Shown here: piece after piece, positions 52,997 to 63,997 of the stretch
How positions within the stretch are numbered: position 1 is the first letter of the stretch
Layout: every line of letters begins with the position of its first letter
Assembly: GCA_050084515.1 (NCBI GenBank)
Contig: CM114273.1
Coordinates: forward strand, 19,158,001 to 19,222,000
DNA: 64,000 nt
Reading direction: 5' to 3'
DNA from: Blasia pusilla
Taxonomy: Eukaryota > Marchantiophyta > Marchantiopsida > Blasiales
Notes under the pieces: model-generated
What the model was told of the DNA's origin: nothing
The model's input: the letters and a program-made list of their open reading frames with translations, nothing else
The model's database searches: none
Translations under genes and position numbers: made by a program

Positions 52997-54956
52997 TCAC
53001 CGCTTTGTTCTTGGGCTCCCGAGAGCTTCGCGCGAAGACGAAGCACCCTTCTTTACCTTTGGGGTTCCCGCGGTCTGACTCTTTGATCTCGTGGTGACCG
53101 CCAACACTGTTTCTTGAAATTCTTTGGGCCAGTCCGATGATTCTTCGTTGGCCCCTTGGGTCGAGTCTTCCTCGCTGATGGTGACTCGCTTTGGTCTCGG
53201 GGACACTACTTCTTCCACCCGGACTAGTTGTACATATACATCGTTCTTGGGCTCTGGTTGAGCCGCTGGAGTATTTACATACCTGACCAACAAACGTGGG
53301 ACCTTAGGCTTCGGGCATTCCACGGCCGTGTGCCCGCCCTTCTTGCAGTTCCCGCATAAGGGATTGAGTCCCACTGGTCGCTTCGGGTTTGGGCAATTAT
53401 TGGCCCAGTGGTGTGCTGCGCCACAGTTATAACAACAATTTCTCTTAATGGGTGGCGTGAAGGCCGCCGCACCCATAATCTGTCTCAGGGGTCTCTGTTC
53501 CCCGTATTCCGGAGGTACATACCGCGTGATCCAGCTTCTTCCAAGATTTGGGGGTGGCACCGCTTGCACGGCATAGCACCCTTCCCACTGTTCTGGTTCA
53601 TACCATCCTTCTTCAATAGGGGCCTCTTCCTGGACCCACCGCTGATCCTGCTGAGCAGGGCATTCTTGTACAGTATGCCCCTGGGTTCCACAACTACTAC
53701 ACCAAATGTTGGGCCTCATCAGCCCGGGTCGTCTTCTGGGGTCCTTCTGGGCCGCCAGATGTACCTTCAACTCAGCCATTTTTTTACTGAGTTCCTCCAT
53801 GGCCGATTTTCCGGCCTTCCTTGCCGTCCCTCTTACCAAACTTTCCGACCGTTGAGGACGACGCTTGGTACTTGGTCGGGTTTTAGTCTGGTGCTTGGGG
53901 GAGCGATGATGCCTGCTCTTCCCTTTCCTTTTAGCTTTTACCTCCTGCTCCGAGTCGGAGGACTCGACGAATCCTCCTCAGAGAGGATTCCGTGTCGGTG
54001 GAGGACGCTTCGTCTTCGGACGAAGCACTAGTCTGCAACGCCCCTCTTCGTTGGTGACGCCGTCTTCGTGTTCGGCGGGACTTTTCTGAAGCTTCGTACG
54101 CCTCAGCAGAGGCTATGACTGCCTCTAGGTAATCCCGTTGACCTCTCCAGAAATACCTATCCATTTCTTTGGACAAGCCAGACACGAACCAATCTACCAA
54201 TTGGAAGGTAGTTGTGTGTTCTAGCTTATTCACAAGGCTCCGGAACCGTTGGATATATTCCCGGAGAGTTTCCTTCTTTCTTCGCTTCAGGTCGCGAAGC
54301 TTTGTAAGAAGCCTGTCCTCAAACTCCAAGTCGCGGAACTCATGTAGGAAGGATTCCACGACCCTTTTCCAGGTCTCCGTGACCTCTGCTCCAAGACCTT
54401 CATACCACTGGCTTGCTCGCTTTTTGAGAAGGCCTGGGAAGACTCGTAACAAATCCTCCTCTGCCCCTTCCCCGTTGGCTTTTGCGACATGGGTGAATTC
54501 AAGAATAAAGTAATCCACATCGTCTCGTCGGCCTCCAGCAAAGGTGGGGTACCTTAGCAGAGTTTTTCTAGTGTTGGCCATGGGCCTTTGCTCTCTCTGG
54601 CTGCCGGGCTTGATGCTCGAGAGGGAGGAGGTAAAGGTGCCGCCCGAGGTGCTCTGATCGGCTCCTCGCCCCCTGACTCCCCAAAGGGGTCCTAGGACGA
54701 CTCTTCGTCCGACTGCGAACTGGCAGGGGACGTAGTGGACAATTTGTCCCTTTCTTTCTTCTTGGTCTTCGTCTTTGGACGAGGACGAAGACTCGGAGAC
54801 AAACCAGGGGGTCTCCAAGCCGGTTCTTGTTCTGCTGCCCTCTGGCGCCGATCGATCGGCTGCTCTCGCGAAGAGGGCTGAGAGCCCTCCATAAGTCCCT
54901 TGGGGGATTTGGCAACTCGCGATCACCCCCACGGTGGCGATAGGGTAAGGGTCCAT
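52997..54956 (-). pseudogene. Element B Gag with three zinc knuckles
   Basis: Start MDPYPIATVGV at 54956; capsid part as in A through 54290; frame change near 53930; then 53839-52997 with three CCHC knuckles: CSSCGTQGHTVQEC, CYNCGAAHHWANNC and CGNCKKGGHTAVEC. The last two are destroyed in A. The tail has VTISEEDSTQGANEESSDW, conserved in A. Confidence 0.88.
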
Positions 54957-55350
54957 GGATGGAGGTTAACTAGTGATTCTTTTTACATCTACCGGAGGTT
55001 GCCTGGTGCTCCTATGGTTCTCGCCAGTTTTCCTCCCATAGAGAAGTACCGGTTTTCACCAAGTACCACTATCGTCCATGGGGCGGCACCGTTCGCGACG
55101 GTTCTTTGACCATTCTATTTAGTTGGCCTATCTTCTTTAGCACCAATGCAGCAACTGTATTGTTATCTTCAAGCATACATTGTCTTACAGGGGTCGCTAG
55201 AGCTAGCCAATGGTCTTTAGTAAGAACTAGAATGTGGGGTTGTCTAGGAGCGAAGCTTCTTTCTCCGTTCCCTGCTTCCCCATGGGTCTTTCTCTCCCTT
55301 CTCACCAAGGATATGATCCAGCGTGGCGTAAAAAAAAGTATTTGACTATA

Positions 55351-56524
55351 TGTAATGTCTAAGTGTTTCTTATTTACAGTTAATTGTAGAGTTCGATCCC
55401 CAAGAGGATCATTGTTGGATGAAAAGAGAGTATAAGGTGATGATTGTGTTGTAAAAGTGTAATTGATTATGTAATTCAATTATAGTATTCCAATATCAGC
55501 TTCCAATCCTTCTTAGTACCTATGTTTTCTTCTTCAATTCTCTCGAGTGGAGTTTAAAGGACGCTCAAGCAATTTGTTCTCTCATCATCTCGGAACCTCA
55601 CAGAGACCTCAAGAATAAAGCTGGCTTCTCCTACTTTCGGAACTGAATCCGTCGGGGCAGGTTACTCTCTGTCAAACAGATTTCATACAACTTTATATTG
55701 ATTATTCCATTGATGAGAAAGATTCGCCTGATTCACTCTTCACTCGGCATACCCAAAAAGAATGTTCAGACATAAGCATCGCACATCAGAATGAATGAAT
55801 GAATGCTTTACTACTCCATCAAGAATTGGAAGACTTCAAAGTATCTACAAGCTCGAGAGGGTACAACTCTCTTCCTCGGACTATTCCTACAGCATAAGGA
55901 CGTCATGAGCGAATGATCCTAATAGCTTCTGTCCTGTTTCTTAAATATTCTCGAGAGTAGGATCGCTTCTATGATCCGAAGCGTTCTTGATGAAGGGTGT
56001 GTCTTTTCAATATCTGTAACTACCTAGATCTATGGTTCTCTTAGCTTTTCCTACGATCCCTATGAATCCGCGGTACAAAACTGTCCTAACTACCAATTTG
56101 ATACAAAGGGTCGCGCCCTTTCCTAGTCTAATTGTTTAAACTATGTGTCGGTTCAAATCTCAATTATGCTGAGCTTCGCTGCGCTAAATTTCCGGAGGAC
56201 GAAATTCTTTCTTCTTCTTCGTGCTTCGTGCTTCGCTCAAGAGCGAGGTACTTCGTATATAGAGCTTCGTTGAGCTTCGTTAGACTTTGTCAAACTCTAT
56301 TAAGCTTCGCTAAGCTTCGCTGAGCTTTTATACTTCTTTACAGCTTTTGATTCTCCTCTAAAGCAAATCCTTGATCTTTATCTCTCTGCCTTGTCTTCGG
56401 AGCTTGGTGATTCACTTATTCTTCTTCATAATAATAGATAATCATAATCAAAATCATAATATACAAGAGTCTTCGTTGAATAAAAAGATATATTCTTCAA
56501 GATTACAAAATTGTGGGTATCACA
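55351..56524 (-). repeat. Element B 5' LTR
   Basis: On the minus strand TGTGATACCC ... AGACATTACA, 1174 bp, with the purine-rich CGAAGCTCA array (about 56160-56340). Confidence 0.93.
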
Positions 56525-59500
56525 CTTGCCCTCCCGATTTTCGGAATCGTGGGAATTGACGATGGTGTCACTACCTATGGTGGATCTGGAACCGGAGCTC
56601 TCGGATTCGGAGGAGAGTTGTACGCCCCAACTAGCCTGTCGTAATTTGCCTTTGCCTCTTTGCAAAGGTCAAACAGTTTATGCCTTCCCTCAAGGCAAAG
56701 ATGTTCCTTCCACTTTGCCAGGCGCCTCTGATACTTGCCCCTGAAAGGCCCACTAAGTCAAACACCAAGTCACCCGGCCTTGAGCAGAGCTCGATGAGCG
56801 TTTGCATCAGGGCTGGCGACTTTTTCCTTCCTCCAAGTAAGGGGGTACCGTCTTGCATGTAAATTCCTAGGGGGGAATTGTATAAACTATCTAAGCTGTA
56901 CCCATCAGAGCATGGATCCACTGGATCCAGGATCTTAAACACTTGGAAGTTGTGCTCGGGCCGAACAAAGCAATATACAAAGGAGTGGTCCATCTGTAAA
57001 GAAGCAGGTTGGAAACAATGTCATCACCAAGAAAGAGCTAATTGACCGCTAGTCTACTCCCAGTATGGTGACACAATGTGCAACACGTCCCCAAAGAACT
57101 TTGCTTAACCCCAGAGAACTTCGTTATAGTGCTAACATTGGAGCAACTTGTCGGAGTTCGACGGGTTGTTTTACAAGTGTTAGTGATTTTGTTTTGCCAT
57201 GAGAAACCCGTCGGAAGCCGACAGGTTGCTGGCTTAGAGCAGCCCATGGTTGGCTAAGAGCAACCCGTCGCTTTTCGACGGGTTCCATCATTCCAGAAAC
57301 ACAAGGAAAAGCATAAGCACTTGCAACCCGTCGGGTTCCGATGGGTTGCATTCACCCAATGGAGACTTGTGGTAAATTTGCAACCCATCGCTTTCAGACG
57401 GATTGCAACACCGTAGTCACCAGCTTAGACGATCCGATGGGTTGCATGAAGAGATGCAACCTGTCAGAGCAAGACAAATTGTATATGGATTTAGAGCCCT
57501 TACTCGGATTTGACTCGTTGCCAATCGGAGTGGGAACTCGTTCTTGATGACCCATGATTGCGCCGTCCTCCACTTCAGTGACCTCTTCACGCACTGCAAG
57601 TTGAAGAGCTCATCCTCGCTCCCTCTAGTCAAGACCAAGAAATAGCCCCTGTCACTATGATAAGCGTCAGCAAAGGAAAACAGGAGCACGATCTGGTCAT
57701 AGGTAAGAGGGACATTCCAATCAAGGAAACTATCAGACGGATTTTCGTCCCACAAGCGCAACCTAGAGGGCAAATCAGCGACGAGGAGATCCACTGCCAC
57801 CTCTTCGACCTCCCCATGGACCTTCTAGGGAGCGTGCCCGTTTTGTTGAAGCTTCCGTCCCAGCATTTTCAATTTGTCGATGGCGGGTGTCGACGCTTGG
57901 GAACTGAAACTTTGCAGCTCATCTAGAAGATTCGTGCAGTGAATGATGACGCTTTTCCGGGTCATTGTTTCTCTATGTCTTCCCAAGGATGATGGAGTGT
58001 ATTCCACATCCTTATCAACTTCCTGGGAAGAACCATGCACCTCCCGCTTTCGCTTCTCCTGTGTTTGCGGTTGGCTTGTGGGAGTCTCTGTAACCTCAGA
58101 CTCCACTGGAGTCTTCTTCGCAGGGGACTTGGTTCGGCCCTCTCGGCCCTCTTGCCCGGACAATTCCCCCTCTTGCCTTGAGGTGTCAGCCTCTTTTCTG
58201 GAAGAGTCGGCCTTACAATTCTTCGATCCCCTCGCCTTTGCCTTTCAGACCTGCTGTAGATTTGTCCTTGGCGGTGACGACCTTGGACAACAACTCCGTT
58301 GTCTTGAGGGCTTGCTCCTCCGCATCTCCTTCGAAAAAATCTTCAGGCTGCACGAAATTCGGAATGTTGTCCCTACGTGCGACCACTACATCATAGACTA
58401 CGCATAGATTTTTTCGGTTATGTCCTCAGGGTCGTTGAAGTCCAACCCGATTGGGCAATTGTCAACCTCCTAGTCGGACATGTCCTGTGCCATCTCCATG
58501 TTGTACGTGGAAAATGCCTCTCCATCAGGCGGAGAAGCCCACAATTTGCAGGCTGCCAGTATTTTTTTCCAGGTACCTGCATTCTTACAATGGATGAGGT
58601 ACCTGAACACCATCCGTTGGGCAGCTCTTTGTCAAGATGCATCAACCGCTTGCTCCTGAAAATCTGGCTTCTTCTTTGCGAAATCCCTTTTCTTCGCCTC
58701 TATTTCTTCATCCACATCTGCCTGAGGGAGGATGTGATCCTTGAACATCATCCTGAAGCCTGGGTTTTTCATGGGCTTGTCCCGGATGTCATCAAGCCAA
58801 AGTTCAAAATCTTCAGTATTCTCCAGGTTTGCTTCCTCTGGAACAGGCTCTATTTTTTTTAGCTCCGCTTGGAGACCCATGAGCATGGACTTCCCGAGAA
58901 GCCGCAACACGTCCTAGAATGACCATTCACGGAGCCAATGGGAGATCACTGGATCAGAGACACCCGGAGGATGGTGTGCCGCCCTCTTTTAGGCCTCTGT
59001 GCCCTCCAGACTGATTTTCATCAGTCGGATTCTCCTAAATTCCGAAATTCCAGACAAGGCAAATCTATGGACGCCGTCGAGAGACACTTTCTTCCCAATC
59101 CGACCATGCGGATCTTCATCCCTCTTATGCTGGCGCTTGATTATCGCCTTCAACTCCCTGTAGAAATTGGGGCCAAGTTCGGGGTTGAGAATGGCGATGT
59201 AGCGCTGCATCTTGCTTGCAGTGTACTTCGTAGATGCAGATATGCAGCTTGGATGATCTTAGCACGCTCAGACGTAGACACGTTCTCCCTCCGCTCCAGC
59301 TCCAATGAAGCGCTCTCCTTGGCGGCCTGTATCTTCGACCAGCAAAGGATTTTCACGGTTGCATCTTGGGAAATAAATGTATTTGCCGAAGTCTTTTTTT
59401 TTATTTGAGCCCCCTTCGCCAGCATCTCATTTACAAGAGCGTCGCCCAAAAACCCCTTGTACTCTGCCGGGTGCGTCCTTAGCACTTTCTTCACCCGGTC

Positions 59501-59554
59501 GCAATCCTGGATCCAGTGGTGGGTGACGTTCCCCTCAAATACAATCCTGCACAT
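56525..59554 (-). pseudogene. ParB/methyltransferase-family gene, minus-strand copy (5' exon missing)
   Basis: Acceptor ATGTGCAG|GATTGT at 59554 opens the exon IVFEGNVTHHWIQDCDRVKK, LGDALVNEMLAKGAQIKKK, VKILCWSKIQAAKESASLEL, then MQRYIAILNPELGPNFYREL. Next come helical segments (LQAELKKIEPVPEEANLENT; MVFRYLIHCKNAGTWKKILA), a basic/acidic linker (PAKKTPVESEVTETPTSQPQ) and the methyltransferase domain. In this the motif IV region (VADLPSRLRLWDEN, ~57760-57790) comes before the SAM-binding region (RPGDLVFDLVGLSGASI, ~56735-56790), the order of beta-class N4/N6 enzymes. Both signatures are off consensus (DLPS for DPPY; DLVGLSGAS for DPFAGSGT). An intron (56995-57466) separates them. In-frame stops, loss of the first exon and the element B insertion make it a pseudogene. 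Confidence 0.7.
56995..57466 (-). repeat. Intron with palindromes between the two methyltransferase motifs
   Basis: Donor CTGACAG|GTTGCA, acceptor TTCTTTACAG|ATGG. At least five palindromes of the GCAACCCGTCGGA class (about 57139, 57203, 57258, 57322 and 57377) at ~55-65 bp spacing, with loops that vary (for example GTCGCTTTTCGAC). Confidence 0.75.
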
Positions 59555-59598
59555 CCAAACACACTATAAGAATTTTTTCTAGCTACATGGGTTCCTGC

Positions 59599-60960
59599 AG
59601 GGGCTAGTATTCTGGCAGGAGAGAGTAAGAGAGGGGAGGAAGAGAGGAAGAGAGGAGAGTCTCTCTTCAAAAAAAAGGGCCAAATCCGCCTCCTCTCTTC
59701 AAAACTTTTTGACATATTTGAAAATTTTGTTTGCTTTCAAATTCAGGAAATCTTTAGAAGAGAGTAGGTAGTGGTCCACATTTGGCCCTAAAAAAACCTC
59801 CTTTTTCCTGGGGGCGAAAAAAAAATAGACATCATAAGACCACTACAAACATTTTTCCATCACTCTCCATGTGAGCCTAAGTTTCTTAACATTGCATGTC
59901 TCGGTCTACAATAAGCAGTGCCCATGGGTAGTTTTGTTGGAGGACCACCCGGATGCCAACCTCTCTTTTTGCAGGGATTGTTGTCTGCATCATGGCCTCC
60001 CCTGAATTGCCCCATAACCAACTTTCTGTTGGTTATGAATGGTGTCTGCTCAAGACCAACTTTGTGAAATGTGAACACATGAGAGGATAATTGAACCAAA
60101 AGATTGTTAGTTGTTTGGAGTAAAGAGGAACCGATGTCCCTTCATTCAGATCCTAAAAGGTGAGAAACCGAGAAGTCTGCATCCCTCCCAACCCGTAAGA
60201 AAGCTCACCATAAGAAAGGAAAGATTTTTAGAAGTGATTTTCTTCCACCCTGCACCCACGACGATCTAACAGGTTGGGAATCCGAAATGGCAATCCGATA
60301 GGTAGTAGGAATCCTGCACATCTTAGACAAGAAAAGAAGCCCACAACTGGTTTGACGAATGTAGGGGAACGAGCCAAACGTTAAGAAGCCCGCCACAATG
60401 CGTCAGAAGTTGGTCTCACAGGGAAAGAGTCCGATCACTCAAGCAGTCAACCTGTCCGAATCCGACAGCTTGCCTGGAAATGGTTAAAAAGTTGCAGTGG
60501 GCAAAAAGCAAAAAGTTGCAACCCGTCGGAATCATACGGGTTGCAAAATTGTAATTATGAGTAGCTAAAAGAACACAATCCACAAGTCCAACAAAATATT
60601 TCAGCAAACTTTTACAAACACCATTATGGGTTGAAGAAATCTCGTCCTTTATTACCTCCGAAGGAACCTCGGAAATGTATAATTGACCTAGTCTATGATT
60701 TCTTCAGCCTCGTCATCTACAAATTTACACCTAACTCTCCTTGATGACAGTACAAAAGGAATGTCCTGGGATACAAGTGGCTCCTCTGGCCGATTGTAGA
60801 CGGGGATAAAAAATGTTGGCGAATTCGAGAGCCTTGGCCCCCCCCTAGGTACGCCATAACGGTCCCATGTAACCTGATTTGAGTCCCACCACCTTCCTCG
60901 GCAGTATACCTTGTACGCTCTGCAATGTGACACCCATCTTGTATCAATATGTGCTCCGTA
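59599..60960 (-). repeat. Repeat R1, right copy
   Basis: Same unit as 44573-45955. Differences include a ~20-bp extra hairpin-like AACCAACTTTCTGTTGGTT at about 60016. It lies between the two oppositely oriented methyltransferase-family genes. Confidence 0.8.
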
Positions 60961-60999
60961 ACAACGCCCCGAGGATTCCACTCTGCCGATTGCGGACAA
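60688..60999 (-). pseudogene. C-terminal exon of ParB/methyltransferase-type gene, right R1 copy
   Basis: RWVSHCRAYKVYCRGRWWDS, WDRYGVPRGGPRLSN, VYNRPEEPLVSQDIPF, end VDDEAEEIID-stop. See 45679-45999. Confidence 0.5.
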
Positions 61000-61402
61000 T
61001 GGAATACGTCCGTGAAATTCAGTCCGACGAGGACATCGCGAAGCTTAAACAATCGGCGGCGACAACATCCTACGTCGACAGCTTTCCTCCCTTCTATGTT
61101 CAGCCTTACGACGAGCATGGAACCCAAGCTCTGGTTACGGAGGAGGACTTGGAAAAGCTCGACACATTCTGGAGGATGAGAGACCAGGATTTCAGAAGGC
61201 AAGTAGAGGGCACGGAATTTAGCTGGATGAGGAATCTGCATTTCTTCATCTGGGATGGAAATCATAGGTTCATGGCGTGGACCAAGTTTGCGGAGGAGCG
61301 GCCCAACTCCTTGGAGGCACATTTTTGCGTGAAGGCAGTGGTCCTTCACCCATTCCCTCATCACATGGCGACGGTGGAGATGGCAATGCATGCCATGAAC
61401 AC
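60999..61402 (+). pseudogene. ParB-like domain exon of plus-strand family copy
   Basis: Open from a candidate start at 60999 (MEYVREIQSDEDIAKLKQSA) to the donor AACAC|GTGAGTAT. Key segments: SYVDSFPPFYVQPYDEHGTQ, FFIWDGNHRFMAWTKF (about 61243-61290) and CVKAVVLHPFPHHMATVEMA. The DGNHR..AW signature matches the nucleotide-binding motif of ParB/sulfiredoxin-fold domains, which in bacteria and phages are often found next to DNA methyltransferases. This open exon is undamaged. A true start could lie upstream. Confidence 0.65.
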
Positions 61403-62155
61403 GTGAGTATCTTCTTGTTGGGTCAGGATGGTTGTTGGGATGCTTTTACACTTACGCAACTCGTCGGACTGCGACGAGTTGCTCGATTGATGAATGGGTT
61501 AGGTTTTTTTTTTCCAAAAGCAACTTGTTGGACTCCGACGATGGCTAAAGCGGCTCGTCGGACTCAGGATGTTTTTTGAAGAATGCAACTCATCGGACTC
61601 TGACGAGTTGTTCGATTGACCATAGATTTAATTAGTTTTTGGCCCAAAGAAAACCGTCGGAGTCCGACGGGTTGCTCGACTCGCCGCCTTTTCAGGATGT
61701 TTTTTGAAGAATGCAACTCGTCGAACTCCGACGAGTTGTTCGACTGACCGTAGGTTAAGTATGTTTTTTGCCCAAAGCAAACCGTCGGACTCCAACGGGT
61801 TGCTTGACTCGAAACTGTTTTTGGCCAAAATCAACTCGTCGGAGTCCGACGGGTTGCATTCGGAAGTTGGTTTCCCAAATTTCGCGTCAAATTGCAAGTT
61901 TCCATTCAATTGCGCAACCTGTCGGACTCCGACGGGTTGCTATGTTCACATTAGTATGTTCAATTGCACAACCCGTCGGAGTCCGACTGGTTGAAACCAG
62001 GCATTAGCAAATCTGAATGCAATCCGTCGGACTCCGACGGGTTGCATCATTTAGCTCGTTCCTAGAATCCGACCTTGAGCTGTGACGACCCGTCGGAGTC
62101 CGACGGGTTGCAGGAACCCTTGTAATTTCCTGAAGGGTTGAGTTTGGATGTGCAG
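61403..62155 (+). repeat. Intron filled with ~27-bp palindromes
   Basis: GT at 61403 and TGTGCAG ending 62155. About eleven palindromes, each GCAACCCGTCGGA plus its reverse complement around one central C or G, at about 61456, 61520, 61586, 61650, 61713, 61786, 61830, 61913, 61965, 62020 and 62085, spaced ~45-75 bp. Arms change in step: copies with CAACTCGTC on the left have GACGAGTTG on the right. Confidence 0.85.
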
Positions 62156-62575
62156 GATTGTATCGAAGGGGAATGCCACACACCACTGGATCCAGGACTG
62201 CGGTCGGGTGAGGAAGGTGCTTACGACGCACCCGGGAGAGTACAGGGGGTTCTTGGGCGATGCCCTTGTCAATCATATGCTTGCAAAGGGTGCTAAGATA
62301 AAAAAAAGAAAACTTGGGCAAATAAGTTTATTTCCCAAGATGCAGCCGTAACCATCCTTTGCTGGTCGAAGATACAGGCCGCGAAGAAGAGCGCTGCACT
62401 GGAGTTGGAGTGGAGGGAGAAAGTATCTGCGTCTGAGCACACGAAATTCATCCAAGCTGCAGTATGTGCAGCAACGAAATACACGGCGAGCAAGATGCAG
62501 CGATACATCAGCATTCTCACCCTGAGCTACAACTTTACAAACAATTCTCAGCGTGAGCTTGATAAGACAAAATAG
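62156..62575 (+). pseudogene. Second exon of plus-strand family copy, truncated
   Basis: Joins exon 1 in phase (T from AC|G, then IVSKGNATHHWIQDCGR). Continues LTTHPGEYRGFLGDALVNHM, then a one-base shift in an A-run near 62300, then VTILCWSKIQAAKKSAALEL, MQRYISIL and a stop at ~62575, where similarity to the minus-strand copy ends. The two copies are about 80% alike over this exon. Confidence 0.7.
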
Positions 62576-62579
62576 TGAA

Positions 62580-63997
62580 CTCACCTGCCGCATGAAGTTT
62601 CCCCATTGTCTCATACGTACACTCCACCAACTCAACCAAGAGCACAACTCTTTGTACTTCCCCTCAATCGCATGCTTCCTCCACCACCCATGAAGTTCTT
62701 CCTGGCATTCCATGGCCTGCTTCAAGTTTTCTTTGCCCTGCGGCGTTGGAGTAGAGTGACATGCTCTGTCCTCTTATTCTCCTTGATGCAAGATTTGGTG
62801 TACCGGGTCACAGATTGTTGCCAATGGAAGGAATCCAACCTTTCCCTCTCCGGTTGAACCTCTCCACCCCAAAACACTTCCCGGATAGCAATCCACCCAG
62901 GTTGTGCATTGTCTGCCATGAACCCATAAATTTCCGGAGGTGGCCTTTTGTTTTCCTTCACCACCTCCAATAAGAGTAACCACCACATCTTCAAACTGCC
63001 AACGTCTTACGCGCTTTACTTCACGAGAAAAATATAGTTTTGAATCCCTTCTCCACATGGTCATAAACGTGAGCACCCATCGCCAACCATCCGTTCAAAG
63101 ACTCAGAGCAAATATCAAAGCTTACCCAGCTCCTCGTAAAGATCTCCCCTTCCTCATTCGATCTATAAGATCGAGGCCACTCGACGGACGTGTCGTTGAC
63201 ATTTTGAAGATATAGGCCCTGGATCCCTCGCCTCCTTGGCCCATGAACTGCCATCTCTGAATGAATGGAAATCTGGAGTTGGCCTTGATTCTGGCGATGG
63301 CATCCATTTCGGCCGTCTTTCCATCCAGAACTCGTATTTGACGCATCAAATTTCGGAAGCATTCAGGATCAATGAGAAATGCGAGATTTTCCCAGAGTTG
63401 TTTCTCCTCAACCGCCGTGATCTCGCCCTGTCCAGGGATTCCAAGAAATTGTTCACAAATTTGTGATGCCGTTGTGAGCTTGATCACTCCGGGCTTTGAA
63501 CCCGGAGAGTTTCTGTAGACCTCGGCTACTTTCTTTGCCATATCCTCCTTGATGTGTCTTTGAATTGCATCGGTCACAGGATGAGTGTGGGAGCCAACAT
63601 GAACTGCCAGCCTTGTGTACTCTGACGTGGAGCCCAAGTCGTGGACAATGAAAAATATGTATGCATGACACGCTCCAACGCAGAAGGGCGATGCCTGACA
63701 ATGAGGACATCGATGGCCTCCCAGCGGTATGGTGGCACCGACCTCGTATGGAATTTCTGTATTCTTGGGAGGGAATTGCGACGTATTGACTCGCCCGTTG
63801 CGCTCTAGATAAGGGCATGCTGGACTTCTACACTCCAAGGCTCCCACGCATTGGCGGCGGGAGACAATCCAAGGACCATCTGGAATGGAAGCACTAGTCC
63901 GTTGAAGCCTACACCATCGATGACAATCTGACTTTCTGTCCATACCCTTCAGGCGTCCTCCATCCTTCTTTTGAGCAGGAGCAGCAAGTGGAGGCAA
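62580..63997 (-). pseudogene. MULE-like transposase with N-terminal zinc finger, cut by the window end
   Basis: 63997-63122 is open: Cys-rich part (CVGALECRSPACPY; HRCPHCQASPFCVGACHAY), then TRLAVHVGSHTHPV and helices. After a frame change: SFDICSESLNGWLAMGAHVY, then KENKRPPPEIYGFMADNAQP (catalytic-Asp type segment) and ERERLDSFHWQQSVTRYTKS, then WWSVRMRQWGNFMRQ. The pattern (MGAHVYD, FMADNAQ, FHW) is that of MULE-superfamily DDE transposases. Frame changes could be introns or decay; the 5' end lies beyond the window. Its inverted repeats are not seen. Confidence 0.65.

Larger units (their letters stand above)
46501..56524 (-). mobile_element. Gypsy element B, minus strand, same family as A
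   Basis: LTRs at 46501-46933 (truncated 3' LTR) and 55351-56524 (5' LTR), perfect target duplication CTTGC (46496-46500 and 56525-56529). Internal order on the minus strand: Gag, Pol, third ORF, as in A. The two LTRs differ at about ten sites over the ~430 bp they share, so it seems younger than A. The primer-binding site is degenerate. It interrupts a methyltransferase-family gene. Confidence 0.93.

Noticed and set aside
61440-62110. CRISPR-like array (regularly spaced repeats with unique spacers)
   Set aside because: The repeats are palindromes with unequal spacing, vary in sequence, sit in a spliceosomal intron of a eukaryotic gene, and no cas genes are near.
61628-62321. Open frames on both strands with Arg-Arg-Thr-Pro-Thr-Gly type repeats
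   Set aside because: They are the palindromes translated; a palindrome keeps frames open on both strands. No real protein.
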